Assembly (NCBI GenBank): GCA_038251885.1
Contig: JBBSAX010000056.1
Location: 1 to 24,723 of the forward strand
From: JAHCHG01 sp038251885
Lineage (GTDB): Bacteria > Acidobacteriota > Blastocatellia > Pyrinomonadales > Pyrinomonadaceae
Length of the DNA stretch: 24,723 nucleotides
Direction of reading: 5' to 3'
Shown here: positions 1 to 7,660 of the stretch, in pieces
Layout of the letters: every line of letters begins with the position of its first letter
Numbering within the stretch: position 1 is the first letter of the stretch
Translations under genes and position numbers: made by a program
Notes under the pieces: model-generated
What the model was told of the DNA's origin: nothing
What the model saw: the letters and a program-made list of their open reading frames with translations, nothing else
Databases searched by the model: none

Positions 1-875
1 CGCCGCAGAGTTCCGCGCACGTCGCGGTAAATAAAATAAAGCGGAACGGCAATAACGAGAATAAAAAACCAGACCGTCATACTAATTGTAAGAACCCAAC
101 TTAAAAAATCACCGAACAAACCGAGCCAACGAATAACCGGATTTTCGATCAAATAATTAACATCGAAAATGTGCAAAACTTTTAATAATTGTCCAACAAG
201 AGCGAAAACGGTCGCCGTCAGAAGAAGCAAAAAAGGCAAAATAAGCCAGCGCAGAAAAAGGTTCATTTCCTGATAAAAATAATTGGAAATAAGCCAATCG
301 GGAATCTGCCGAACGTCAACCGAGCGAATGTCTTTGAGCCAATCGCTGCGCCCGAAAACCGAATATTTGCTCGCACCGCTGACCAGACTTTCCGTTATAA
401 AATAACCGAGCGGCAGGGAATGCAAATTTCCGTAATCGGTCGCCGCGTTATACGGATCAATCTGCTGACCGTGTTCGATCCAGATTTTTCTGCCATTAAT
501 TTCGCGGATCAAAGTCAAAGATGTATCAAGATTTACGTTGTAATGTTTAAATTTTTCGATATACCAAGGATCGCAAGCCAGATCGTAATCGTGATTTCCG
601 ACCATCAAGGTAATTTTGATTTTTTCGCCCGTGAGTTTTAATTGTTCAAAGATCGGCTGGTGATATTTGATGATTTCGACAAGTTGTTGCGTGCCTTGAA
701 CGGAAGTGAGTTCCCAAAAACCGAACGTGTCGCCCATTATAATGAGTTCCGTTTCTTTGTCTTTTCTCGCCAGTCTTTGTAGAAAAACGATGAATTCCTC
801 AGCGAAATCGCAATCCATTAATTGACCGTCGCCGCCAAAATGCAGATCGCTGACAAAATAAAATTCTTTCGGCAT
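1..875 (-). CDS. Metallophosphoesterase with C-terminal membrane segments (3' end outside window)
   Basis: Reading leftward from the ATG at 875-873, 291 codons stay open to the window edge, so the C-terminus is missing. The calcineurin-like metal site is visible: D10-x-H12 (SDLHFGG), G48-D49, GNHD with N94 and H95, and H135 in IEHGQQ. The final GHxH motif usual for the family is not in the visible part; it may follow beyond the edge. Residues about 208-229 and 258-282 are strongly hydrophobic, so the enzyme appears membrane-anchored, unlike soluble LpxH-type UDP-2,3-diacylglucosamine hydrolases, which it resembles at the N-terminus. Substrate unknown; a lipid or phosphoester at the membrane is an inference. 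It lies downstream of sppA in the same orientation, but a long inverted repeat at 928-1006 separates them, so it probably has its own promoter. Confidence 0.8.
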   Translation of the reverse strand, partial: MPKEFYFVSDLHFGGDGQLMDCDFAEEFIVFLQRLARKDKETELIIMGDTFGFWELTSVQGTQQLVEIIKYHQPIFEQLKLTGEKIKITLMVGNHDYDLACDPWYIEKFKHYNVNLDTSLTLIREINGRKIWIEHGQQIDPYNAATDYGNLHSLPLGYFITESLVSGASKYSVFGRSDWLKDIRSVDVRQIPDWLISNYFYQEMNLFLRWLILPFLLLLTATVFALVGQLLKVLHIFDVNYLIENPVIRWLGLFGDFLSWVLTISMTVWFFILVIAVPLYFIYRDVRGTLR

Positions 876-927
876 TTATCCAGTTTAATTTGAAAGTTTA
901 AGTGGATTCAATTTCAAAAAGAAAAAA

Positions 928-1006
928 TTAACAGGGATGACAGGATAAACAGGGATATTTAAGAAAAATTCTTTTTATCCCTGTCAATCCTGTCTATCCC
1001 TGTTAA
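928..1006 (-). terminator. Long inverted repeat made of 9-nt units, probable sppA terminator
   Basis: The left arm 928-956 and right arm 977-1006 are near-perfect reverse complements. Each arm is built of three related 9-nt units (ACAGGGATG, ACAGGATAA, ACAGGGATA). The arms differ by one indel and two mismatches. On the minus strand the hairpin begins 22 nt after the sppA stop and is followed by a T-rich run (AATTTTTTCTTTTTG), as expected of an intrinsic terminator. The nonamer make-up suggests it is also a member of a dispersed repeat class. Confidence 0.6.
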
Positions 1007-1028
1007 TAATTCTTCTAAACTTCGTGAA

Positions 1029-2819
1029 CTATTTTATGGTTAATTCAAACGGCATCATCAGCATTGTTTCGCCGCGTTTCATTTGATCGAAGATCGAAGC
1101 ATAGCGCAGAGCGCGGCGGGCATCTTCGGGAAGTGCTTTGACGATTTCTTCCTGCGCGGCGCGTTCTTTTATTTTGGCAACTCCGCCGTCGCTGAAAAGT
1201 GATTGCAGAAGCGTTCTCGCTTCCGGGTAAGCGACTTGTTTGATTTCTTTTTCAGCCGGAATTTGGGCGAGTTCTTTGGCAATCGAAATCGCTCTTTCGA
1301 GTCCGCCAAATTCGTCAATCAAACCGTTTTGTTTCGCCTGCGTTCCAGTCCAAACGTGACCTTGACCGAGTTTATCAACTTCTTCGGGCGATTTATTTCT
1401 GCCTTGCGCGACCTTCGGGACAAAATCGTCGTAATAAAAACGGCTGATCTGATCGGTCATTTTCGCACGTTCTTCGTCCGTCCATTTTTCGCTTTCGCGG
1501 AAGATTCCGGCGTTTTTCCCACGCATTATGTATTCGTTGGAAACGCCGATCCAATCGTATAAACCTTTGACATTCGGTTTTCCTGTGAAAATACCGATTG
1601 AACCCGTGATCGTATTCGGCTGGGCAACGATCTTATTTCCCAAACAAGCGATATAATAACCGCCAGAAGCTGCCACATCGCCCATCGAAACGACGACCGG
1701 TTTTTTCTTTTTCGCTTCGTCGAGCGCGTGCCACATCATATCCGAAGCGAGTGCCGAGCCGCCGGGAGAATCTACGCGCAAAACAATCGCTTTGATCGAA
1801 TCGTCTTTCGCCGCATCATTTACCGCTTTAACGATTGTGTCTGAACCGACCGTTTCGCCGTTGAGCGCACTGTTGCTCGAACTGCCCGACATAATCGCGC
1901 CCGAAGCGTAAACGACAGCAATTCTTTCGCCCGTGTTCAGATTCAAGGATTCCGGCGTAACTTCCTTGTAAGCCGTTCCGCTGACAGTTCGCAGTTCGTC
2001 GCCTTCTTTGTAGCCCAAACGGTTTTTCAGTTCATCGTAAATTTGTTTTTTGTAAAGTGCGCTGTCAATCAGTCCGAGTTCCTGCGCCTGTTTTGCGTGA
2101 TACGGCGCACCGTCAATAATTGCTTTGACATCTTCGGGTGATTTATTTCGCGCTTCGGCAATCGCGTTGACGAGATTGCCGTAAAATTCATCCAAAATGG
2201 CATTCGTAACTTCGCGCTGTTCGTCGGACATTTCCTTTCGCAAATACTGGTCAGGCGCGTTCTTATATTTTCCGATCTTGATAAAATCCGGTTCGATGCC
2301 GAGTTTATCGAGCGAACCGCGAAAAAACATCGCTTCCGCCGCGAGTCCGTTGACGTAAATATCGCCCGACGGCGGCAGGAAAATCTTTTCGGTCGCCGAG
2401 GCAATATAATATTCCTTGTTCATACCGATTTCCATATACGAATAAATCGGCTTGCCCGAAGTGCGAAAATCTTTGATCGCATCACGCAATTCATCGGCTT
2501 TTCCCCAACCGATTCCCGGAAAATTTATGTCCAAAAGAACCGCACCGACGCGGGAATCCACCTTTGCCTTGCGAAGCTGCATTTTCAGCGTCGAAAAAGA
2601 TTGCGGTGCGCCCATTCCAAACGCTTTTGCCAGCGGATCATCCGCCGAATAATCCGGCAAACTTCCCGAAACATCCAGCACCAAAACGCTGTTTTCCGGC
2701 ACGTCCGGTTTGCCCAAAGATTCCGCCACAATCGCCAGACCGATCACCGCAACCAACACAAATGCGACGATTATCCCGCCGACGATGAGAAATATTTTTC
2801 CTGTTTTTGACATTGCCAT
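1029..2819 (-). CDS. sppA: Signal peptide peptidase SppA, 67K (long) type
   Basis: At 596 residues it matches the long, tandem-domain SppA of Gram-negative bacteria (peptidase family S49), which cleaves leftover signal peptides in the inner membrane with its catalytic domain facing the periplasm. An N-terminal membrane anchor spans residues about 8-31. The catalytic Lys of the first half is K186 in IGKYKNAPD, and the nucleophile of the second half is S385 in DVAASGGYY, giving the Ser-Lys dyad across the two repeats as in E. coli SppA. The VDSPGGS turn at about 359-365 is also typical. ATG is used at 2819-2817, with a GGAG motif at about 2834 on the minus strand; a second ATG lies two codons in. 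The gene stands alone between a divergent repeat region and its own terminator-like hairpin. Confidence 0.95.
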   Translation of the reverse strand: MAMSKTGKIFLIVGGIIVAFVLVAVIGLAIVAESLGKPDVPENSVLVLDVSGSLPDYSADDPLAKAFGMGAPQSFSTLKMQLRKAKVDSRVGAVLLDINFPGIGWGKADELRDAIKDFRTSGKPIYSYMEIGMNKEYYIASATEKIFLPPSGDIYVNGLAAEAMFFRGSLDKLGIEPDFIKIGKYKNAPDQYLRKEMSDEQREVTNAILDEFYGNLVNAIAEARNKSPEDVKAIIDGAPYHAKQAQELGLIDSALYKKQIYDELKNRLGYKEGDELRTVSGTAYKEVTPESLNLNTGERIAVVYASGAIMSGSSSNSALNGETVGSDTIVKAVNDAAKDDSIKAIVLRVDSPGGSALASDMMWHALDEAKKKKPVVVSMGDVAASGGYYIACLGNKIVAQPNTITGSIGIFTGKPNVKGLYDWIGVSNEYIMRGKNAGIFRESEKWTDEERAKMTDQISRFYYDDFVPKVAQGRNKSPEEVDKLGQGHVWTGTQAKQNGLIDEFGGLERAISIAKELAQIPAEKEIKQVAYPEARTLLQSLFSDGGVAKIKERAAQEEIVKALPEDARRALRYASIFDQMKRGETMLMMPFELTIK

Positions 2820-2952
2820 TTTGTAATTTTTACTCCAAAAAACTTATTTGTATAATTTTGCGCCAACGCAAAACTTTTATCTATTTTACGCGCAAACTCG
2901 AAAAAAGTTTGGATTTATGGAAACGATGGAAAATTTGAATGAGAAATAGTTG

Positions 2953-2980
2953 TTGAATCAGCCGAGAATTATCGTATAAT
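2953..2980 (+). promoter_or_regulatory. Sigma-70-like promoter upstream of the phosphatase gene
   Basis: TTGAAT at 2953-2958 and a perfect TATAAT at 2975-2980 are separated by 16 nt. Transcription would start near 2987, run through the repeat/hairpin block at 3011-3104, and reach the phosphatase ATG at 3158. The rest of the 2820-3157 spacer holds a 7-bp hairpin at 2856-2873 near the sppA start and no credible gene. Confidence 0.6.
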
Positions 2981-3010
2981 CAATCCAGATATAAGGTTAT
3001 TAGCCCGAAT

Positions 3011-3074
3011 GATTCCGTATCATACACGAAATTTGTGTATTATCAAGAAAGATTCCGTATCATACACAAATTTT
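3011..3074 (+). repeat. Two direct copies of a 17-nt core at 40-bp spacing
   Basis: GATTCCGTATCATACAC occurs at 3011-3027 and again at 3051-3067, and both copies run on into related A/T-rich sequence to 3034 and 3074. The first copy also folds on itself: ATACAC at 3022-3027 pairs with GTGTAT at 3035-3040. Two copies only, so not a CRISPR array. The block lies in the predicted 5' leader of the phosphatase gene. Confidence 0.6.
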
Positions 3075-3077
3075 GGT

Positions 3078-3104
3078 AGTTATCCCGAATGGTTCGGGAT
3101 AACT
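3078..3104. repeat. Perfect 12-bp hairpin with a 3-nt loop
   Basis: AGTTATCCCGAA at 3078-3089 and TTCGGGATAACT at 3093-3104 are exact reverse complements around TGG. No T-run follows on the plus strand, so it is a poor terminator there. It sits 53 nt before the phosphatase ATG and could be a leader structure or a REP-like element. Related words (CCCGAATGATTCC) occur just upstream at 3004-3016, which suggests duplicated and diverged pieces of one element. Confidence 0.6.
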
Positions 3105-3157
3105 AATAGTTGTGCGCTTCGTGGTAAAACCAACGCGAGCCTTTTGGCAAAACGAAA

Positions 3158-3670
3158 ATGTTTCCGAGCGAGACACCTTTGTCCGATCAATTCTTTAACG
3201 GCACACGATTTCAATTCCTTGTTTTGAGTCGCGCTGCGGTTGAAACATTCACGACAGAAACGCCTTATTTGGTTGTTTCCGTAACCGACCCGGAACAAAC
3301 CGAAGCTAACATTTCCGATTCGCCGTTTTTGCGGGCGACGTTGCGAATGAAGTTTCACGACATTGCTAAACCAAGTCGCATCGCTGAGCAGTTCACATCC
3401 GATTCGACTGACGTTTATATGACGGAAGCCGATGCCGAACGAATCTTGTCTTTTGTCGGCGAACATCTTGCAGAAGTAAAACTAATCGTTTGTCATTGCG
3501 AGCAAGGCATCAGTCGTTCGGCGGCAATCGCGGCGGCGTTATCGCGCATCTTGCAAGACGAGGACGAGTTTTTCTTTCGTCATTATTGGGTGAATCGCTA
3601 CGTTTATGATTTACTGTTGGCAAAGGCAGACGTTTTGAAAACAAAGACGCGCACAACAAATCAGCTATGA
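3158..3670 (+). CDS. Small Cys-based protein tyrosine phosphatase-like protein (COG5350 type)
   Basis: The protein has 170 residues with the CX5R phosphatase signature HCEQGISRS: nucleophile C114 and phosphate-binding R120, preceded by the usual hydrophobic strand VKLIVCHC. The N-terminal part (FQFLVLSRAAVE... YLVVSVTDPE) and the FHDI segment before the active site resemble the predicted tyrosine phosphatases of COG5350. A general-acid Asp cannot be assigned with certainty; D69 in FHDIA is a candidate. The substrate is unknown. ATG at 3158 is the first in frame and has no clear Shine-Dalgarno sequence. Transcription is likely from the promoter at 2953-2980. The TGA stop is followed in the same frame by 56 more sense codons and a hairpin (see findings). 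Confidence 0.75.
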   Translation: MFPSETPLSDQFFNGTRFQFLVLSRAAVETFTTETPYLVVSVTDPEQTEANISDSPFLRATLRMKFHDIAKPSRIAEQFTSDSTDVYMTEADAERILSFVGEHLAEVKLIVCHCEQGISRSAAIAAALSRILQDEDEFFFRHYWVNRYVYDLLLAKADVLKTKTRTTNQL

Positions 3671-4021
3671 AAGAAGCAGTCAAGCACACAAGATGACCTG
3701 TGCCGCCAGATTGTTGATCTGCGGCAGGAATATAAGTTGATAATCGCCGGATGGCGCAATAAGTTGATTGACAAATATCTTGAAAATCACCAATTAAAGC
3801 CGATGATGCCGTATTTGCAGAAGACCTTTTTCAGTGTTTGAACCAGTTTTTCTGTCCCAGTCAGCTATTGGAGACTTCAACTATTTTCAAGTTGGGCTAT
3901 GGTCGCACGCGGGTAAATGGCTTAGAGAGTTGGTGGCAGCCTGCGCCAATGGATGTCAGGGCAAAACAGCGACCTTTATAAAACGGTTCTTTTAACTCGA
4001 AGTTGTGTGCATTAATAAAAA
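3671..4021 (+). other. Gene-poor stretch with fragmentary open frames and a hairpin
   Basis: No recognisable gene in about 350 bp. The phosphatase frame stays open after its TGA from 3671 to 3838, and other frames then stay open to about 3980, which looks like eroded coding sequence. Codon use here (AAG, CAG, CTG, CGG) differs from the AAA/GAA/TTT-rich neighbours, suggesting foreign origin. A hairpin at 3701-3726 pairs TGCCGC with GCGGCA and AGAT with ATCT around a TGTTG loop, with one bulged C. No family could be assigned to any of the fragments. Confidence 0.4.
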
Positions 4022-5470
4022 CTATCTTCCCGGCATATCTTCGCCGATTGTCCAAACTACTACGGAACTTGAAAGTCCGAGTCCTGAAAGTCTGCCAGCC
4101 ATCATTACGATTGTTTCGCCGTCTGTGACCGCACCGTTTTCAAGTAAAGTTTTTTCACCGACTTTTAGAGTTTTTTCGGTTGAATCTGATTTTTCGTGGT
4201 GAAAAGGATGAACGCCCCAGATCAGTGCGAGTTGATTGCGCGTGTTGGCGGAATTTGTCAGCGCAAACGTCTGCAAGCCCGAACGATATGCCGAAAGCCG
4301 TCGTGCCATCAAGCCCGATTCGGTGAAAACGGCGATTTTGTTAGTTTTCTTTTCTTTCGCGCAATAAGCGGCAGCCTTGCACAATGCCTGCGAAGTTCTA
4401 CCCGATTCTTCCTGCGAAAATTTGATCGGTTTTCTAAGCTGCGATGCTTTCAGAGTTTCCGCCGAATCAATGATTTTCGCCATTGTCATTACAGATTCGA
4501 CCGCATAGTTTCCGGCGGCGGTTTCGGCGGAAAGCATCACGGCATCAGTTCCGTCCCAGACGGCGTTTGCGACATCGGACGCTTCGGCGCGTGTCGGGCG
4601 CGGATTATCTATCATTGATTGCAGCATTTGCGTTGCCGTAATGACGAATTTATCGTTGGCAATCGCACCGGAAATAATTCGTTTTTGATAAACCGGAACG
4701 AGTTCGACGCTCGTTTCAACGCCGAGATCGCCGCGAGCGACCATCAATCCGTCAGTCGCTTTGATAATTGCGTCCAAGTTTTCAATCGCTTCCGCTTTTT
4801 CGATCTTCGCAACAAGCATCGCGCGACCGTATTTTCGCTTGTTTTGCGCTTTGATAATATCTTTAACTTCGGTGCAGTCTTCGGCTTTGCGAACAAACGA
4901 AAGCGCGATGTAATCAACGTCCTGTTCCATCGCCCAATCAAGATCAACGCGGTCTTTATCGGTCAAAGACGGAATCGGCAAAGGTGTGTTCGGCAAATTT
5001 ATTCCTTTACTTTCATATAAAAGTCCGCCCGAAACAACGCGGCAGATGACATCGGTTTCGTTTTTATCTTCAACCTTTAATTCCAGAGAACCGTCGTCAA
5101 GCAAGATCGTCGAACCGACTTTGACCGATTCGGGCAGTTCTTTAAATGTCGTTGAAACTTCCTTGTCAGTTCCTTCAATATCACGCGTTGTTAGCGTGAA
5201 AAGTTGGTCGGTTTCCAAAAGAACGGGTTTTTTATCAATCAATGAACGCGTACGGATTTTCGGTCCCGAAAGGTCAACTAATATTGAAATCGGTTTTCCG
5301 ATATTTTTTGCCGCTTCACGCGCTGCTTTGACGGTTTCGGTGTGTTGTTCGACCGTGCCGTGCGACATATTTATCCGCACGGCATTTGCTCCCGCGTGAA
5401 TTAATTTTTCGATTTTTTCCTGTGTGTCGGAAGATGGTCCGAGTGTCGCTAAAATTTTGGCTTTACGCAT
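4022..5470 (-). CDS. pyk: Pyruvate kinase
   Basis: Cytoplasmic glycolytic enzyme converting phosphoenolpyruvate and ADP to pyruvate and ATP. Its 482 residues match the bacterial family. Hallmarks: N-terminal KILATLGPSS; nucleotide/PEP-binding RINMSHG at 32-38; the lid (B) domain at about 70-165; the active-site Lys K222 in VAKIEKAEAIENLD; metal-binding ARGDLGVE around 245-252; and TATQMLQSM with the catalytic-site Thr near 278. The C-terminal allosteric domain follows and ends GLSSSVVVWTIG. ATG at 5470-5468 begins 11 nt after the PIN-toxin stop, so pyk may be read from the toxin-antitoxin transcript. No strong ribosome site is seen. It faces the phosphatase region convergently. Confidence 0.97.
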   Translation of the reverse strand: MRKAKILATLGPSSDTQEKIEKLIHAGANAVRINMSHGTVEQHTETVKAAREAAKNIGKPISILVDLSGPKIRTRSLIDKKPVLLETDQLFTLTTRDIEGTDKEVSTTFKELPESVKVGSTILLDDGSLELKVEDKNETDVICRVVSGGLLYESKGINLPNTPLPIPSLTDKDRVDLDWAMEQDVDYIALSFVRKAEDCTEVKDIIKAQNKRKYGRAMLVAKIEKAEAIENLDAIIKATDGLMVARGDLGVETSVELVPVYQKRIISGAIANDKFVITATQMLQSMIDNPRPTRAEASDVANAVWDGTDAVMLSAETAAGNYAVESVMTMAKIIDSAETLKASQLRKPIKFSQEESGRTSQALCKAAAYCAKEKKTNKIAVFTESGLMARRLSAYRSGLQTFALTNSANTRNQLALIWGVHPFHHEKSDSTEKTLKVGEKTLLENGAVTDGETIVMMAGRLSGLGLSSSVVVWTIGEDMPGR

Positions 5471-5481
5471 AAATGTATAAA

Positions 5482-5898
5482 TTAATTTTCTCTCAAAAGT
5501 GCGCGGAAACCTGCCTGAACAAAATGTTCATCGGCGGTCAGGGCTTCCGTAATTTCTCTTTTCTGCATTACGATAAATGAAATACAATCAACCAAACCCC
5601 ACTCTTTATCGGTTCGATTGCTGAAAAGTTCAAAGGCGGTTTTATAAAGATCGTCTGTCAGCGAAATTATCGTCGTTTTAGGATCATTTTCATAGTGATT
5701 TAGAATCCCGATTCCAACATTCCGAAAGGCGGATTTTGACAGAGCATTGCCTATTTCTAAAAAAACAGCTTGAGTTGTTACAATTGGAGTTTCGGAATCT
5801 TCAATTTTATCTAACCAAATATTCGCTGTTTTATGTAGCTGATCTCTTGGAGAAACAATTGCAATGGCGAATGAAGTATCGAGGAAAATCTCATTCAT
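5482..5898 (-). CDS. PIN-domain ribonuclease, VapC-like toxin
   Basis: The 138-residue protein has the PIN metal-binding acids in the expected order: D7 in IFLDTSF, E48 in VFLEIGNAL, D104 in GLVDCISFIVM and D123 in TADEHF. PIN toxins cut tRNA or rRNA using Mg2+ or Mn2+. The ATG (5898-5896) overlaps the end of the upstream antitoxin gene by 8 nt in an ATGAATGA arrangement, so translation of the two is probably coupled. All active-site acids are present, so the toxin appears intact. The target is not predictable from sequence. Confidence 0.85.
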   Translation of the reverse strand: MNEIFLDTSFAIAIVSPRDQLHKTANIWLDKIEDSETPIVTTQAVFLEIGNALSKSAFRNVGIGILNHYENDPKTTIISLTDDLYKTAFELFSNRTDKEWGLVDCISFIVMQKREITEALTADEHFVQAGFRALLREN

Positions 5899-6127
5899 CT
5901 TCTAAAGACTTTCCTCCGTAAAGATATTCGTCAATATTGGTCGCAAAATCCGGCGGAGCGTCAATACTTACCGATCTGACATAGTTGATAAAAGAATGCG
6001 GCTCACCTGTTTTTTCCTTCTTTTTGACGACCAATTCCAGTTTTACTTTCGTGTTCGGTTCAAGATCAATTTTTTCATCGGGGCGAAAAACTTCGCCGTC
6101 GAAAGTTGCATCAATTGTTAAGCTCAT
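5891..6127 (-). CDS. Antitoxin of the AF2212-like (DUF104) family
   Basis: The 78-residue protein opens with a short beta-rich motif typical of DUF104 antitoxins: IDATFDGEVFRPDEKIDL followed by PNTKVKLEL. These small proteins usually precede a PIN toxin, as here. The charged, flexible C-terminal half (from about residue 40, ending KSLEDE) would be the toxin-wrapping part. The start ATG at 6127-6125 has GAGG about 9 nt upstream, and a TATAAT (minus strand, 6173-6168) lies in the 62-nt spacer, so the pair probably has its own promoter, which such antitoxins often repress. Family assignment rests on motif recognition. Confidence 0.75.
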   Translation of the reverse strand: MSLTIDATFDGEVFRPDEKIDLEPNTKVKLELVVKKKEKTGEPHSFINYVRSVSIDAPPDFATNIDEYLYGGKSLEDE

Positions 6128-6189
6128 AAACTTTACCTCGCACGAATATCTTACGCCTTTTCAGTAAATTATAAAAACGAAGGGAAATT

Positions 6190-7125
6190 TTACACTTTAT
6201 TTGCCTTGCTTCTCAAATCAACCGTGTCAATTTCGCCGAATTTGATCTTGCCTTCTTTCGGCAGAGCGTTGTCGGCGTAAACTTTCCATTTGATCGTCCA
6301 ATTTTCGAGTTTTTGGAAATTTTCTTTAAGCGGAATTTTCCAGCTCATCGTCATACTTCTTAGAAGTGGAAAATTTGCTTTGAAAACTTCGTCGGCGTAT
6401 TCCTGATTCAGATTTGTCAGGCGATGGCGATAATATTTTCCGCCGTCTTTGACGCTGCGTTTGTTTTCGATATTGACCAGAGCTTTGACCGGAACGTCAA
6501 CAAAACACGCGACATAACGCGCAAAAGCCGAACCGTTGTTTTTTGCCTGAACTATTAGATTAAACTCCGTGCCGCTGAAATTTTCTTGTTCGTCGAAAGT
6601 GTCTTTCGCTTCGATCAAAAATCTAATGGAAATATCCGGCATTTGTTCACGAAACATCACATCACGAATTTCATAGTCTTCCATCGGCACGCTTTGGAAA
6701 TTAAAACGCTTGTAATAACGCTGGTTTCCGGCTTGATGCGCGGTGTGGCTCTGCGGAATTTCGACGACGTAAACGACATCATTTTCGCTCGAACTCAGAT
6801 TTACGGAATGAATCAAAATCCCGTCAATGCGCGGTCTGATACTGTTAATAACTTGTTCGAGCCATTCGCGCGGAAGTTCGGTGCGGTTGACCGGCATAAT
6901 CTTTTCGGGCAAATGGCGTTTGTCGAGATTGTTATATTCCGCAATTCCGTAAATCAGCAAACCACCCGCCGAATTTGCCATGGCGGAAACGTCTTTTGTA
7001 ATTTCGTGTTTCTGATATTCGCTTTTGCCGAGTGCTTCGCCAGCTTTATATTCGAGCGTCAGAGATTCTTCGATTTCGCTTGTGATAAAGTTATTTATTC
7101 GGCTTTCCGTCCAAATTTTCGGCAT
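6190..7125 (-). CDS. AlbA_2 / Schlafen-type domain protein
   Basis: Residues about 15-155 carry the AlbA_2 (Schlafen) fold signature: ESLTLEYKAG, then KDVSAMANSAGGLLIYGI at 44-61, and a late HQAGNQRYYKRF stretch. The domain binds nucleic acid, and some members are ribonucleases or act in phage defence; for this protein only the fold can be stated. The C-terminal half (about 165-311) is beta-rich (RFLIEAKDTF..., FNLIVQAKNNG) and matches no family I recognise, although its lengthy strands could form an immunoglobulin-like sandwich. The start is 10 nt after the RDD gene stop, consistent with co-transcription with RDD and GH15. It lies directly upstream of the toxin-antitoxin pair. Confidence 0.8.
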   Translation of the reverse strand: MPKIWTESRINNFITSEIEESLTLEYKAGEALGKSEYQKHEITKDVSAMANSAGGLLIYGIAEYNNLDKRHLPEKIMPVNRTELPREWLEQVINSIRPRIDGILIHSVNLSSSENDVVYVVEIPQSHTAHQAGNQRYYKRFNFQSVPMEDYEIRDVMFREQMPDISIRFLIEAKDTFDEQENFSGTEFNLIVQAKNNGSAFARYVACFVDVPVKALVNIENKRSVKDGGKYYRHRLTNLNQEYADEVFKANFPLLRSMTMSWKIPLKENFQKLENWTIKWKVYADNALPKEGKIKFGEIDTVDLRSKANKV

Positions 7126-7135
7126 ATTTGAGTTC

Positions 7136-7660
7136 TTAAACTTTATTTTTAATTACAATCGTTCCGGCAAAATAATCGTGAAGTGCGCGATATTTATCAT
7201 CGGAAAGTGCGGCAATTATATTGAAAATAGTCCAAAGTAAAACAGCAATATTTAAGAGGCTCTCGACCGCGCCGGCGATTTGAATTTCTTTTTGATTTGT
7301 TTCGCCGGTCATTAAATAATGACTGTTAAAACCGAGGATGATAATTATCGGAATTATTTGCGGCAAACTTCTGATCAAAGATTGACCGAGATTTATTTTT
7401 CGCTCCGACGTATCTACAATTTTAACTCTGACCAACATTTTTCCAAACGTGCGTCCGAAAAAAGCATTCATCAAAACGTAATAAGACACAAAAAAAGTCC
7501 AAATTGAAGTATATGCGGCAAATGTGGCTATTTCAGGCGAAAAACCGTTTTTAATAAAAGTTGCAGTCAAATCCGAACTGAAATACAACAGCGGAATCAA
7601 TAAAAGATAATCAATTATCAATGCAATAAACCGCAAAAAAATTGTTTGATACTTATCCAT
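7136..7660 (-). CDS. RDD-family integral membrane protein
   Basis: The 174 residues have the RDD landmarks: R10 and D17 in the first membrane helix (FLRFIALIIDYLLL), GRTFGKMLVRVKIVD after the second helix, and the closing RALHDYFAGTIVI. Membrane helices are likely at about 11-28, 43-66, 96-112 and 131-152. RDD proteins are poorly characterised; some have been linked to ion transport and stress tolerance. Its ATG overlaps the GH15 stop by 8 nt (ATGGATAA), which points to translational coupling with the glycosidase gene. Confidence 0.88.
   Translation of the reverse strand: MDKYQTIFLRFIALIIDYLLLIPLLYFSSDLTATFIKNGFSPEIATFAAYTSIWTFFVSYYVLMNAFFGRTFGKMLVRVKIVDTSERKINLGQSLIRSLPQIIPIIIILGFNSHYLMTGETNQKEIQIAGAVESLLNIAVLLWTIFNIIAALSDDKYRALHDYFAGTIVIKNKV

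Noticed and set aside
189..641. 150-codon open frame on the plus strand
   Set aside because: It lies antisense to the metallophosphoesterase, whose catalytic motifs are clear, and its composition (Phe/Arg/Ile-rich, no domain) is that of a shadow frame.
3011..3074. Repeats resembling a minimal CRISPR array
   Set aside because: Only two copies, 17-nt core and 23-nt gap, no further units, no cas genes.
3080..3466. 128-codon minus-strand frame across the phosphatase gene
   Set aside because: It runs opposite to the CX5R phosphatase with recognisable motifs and has no identifiable domain.
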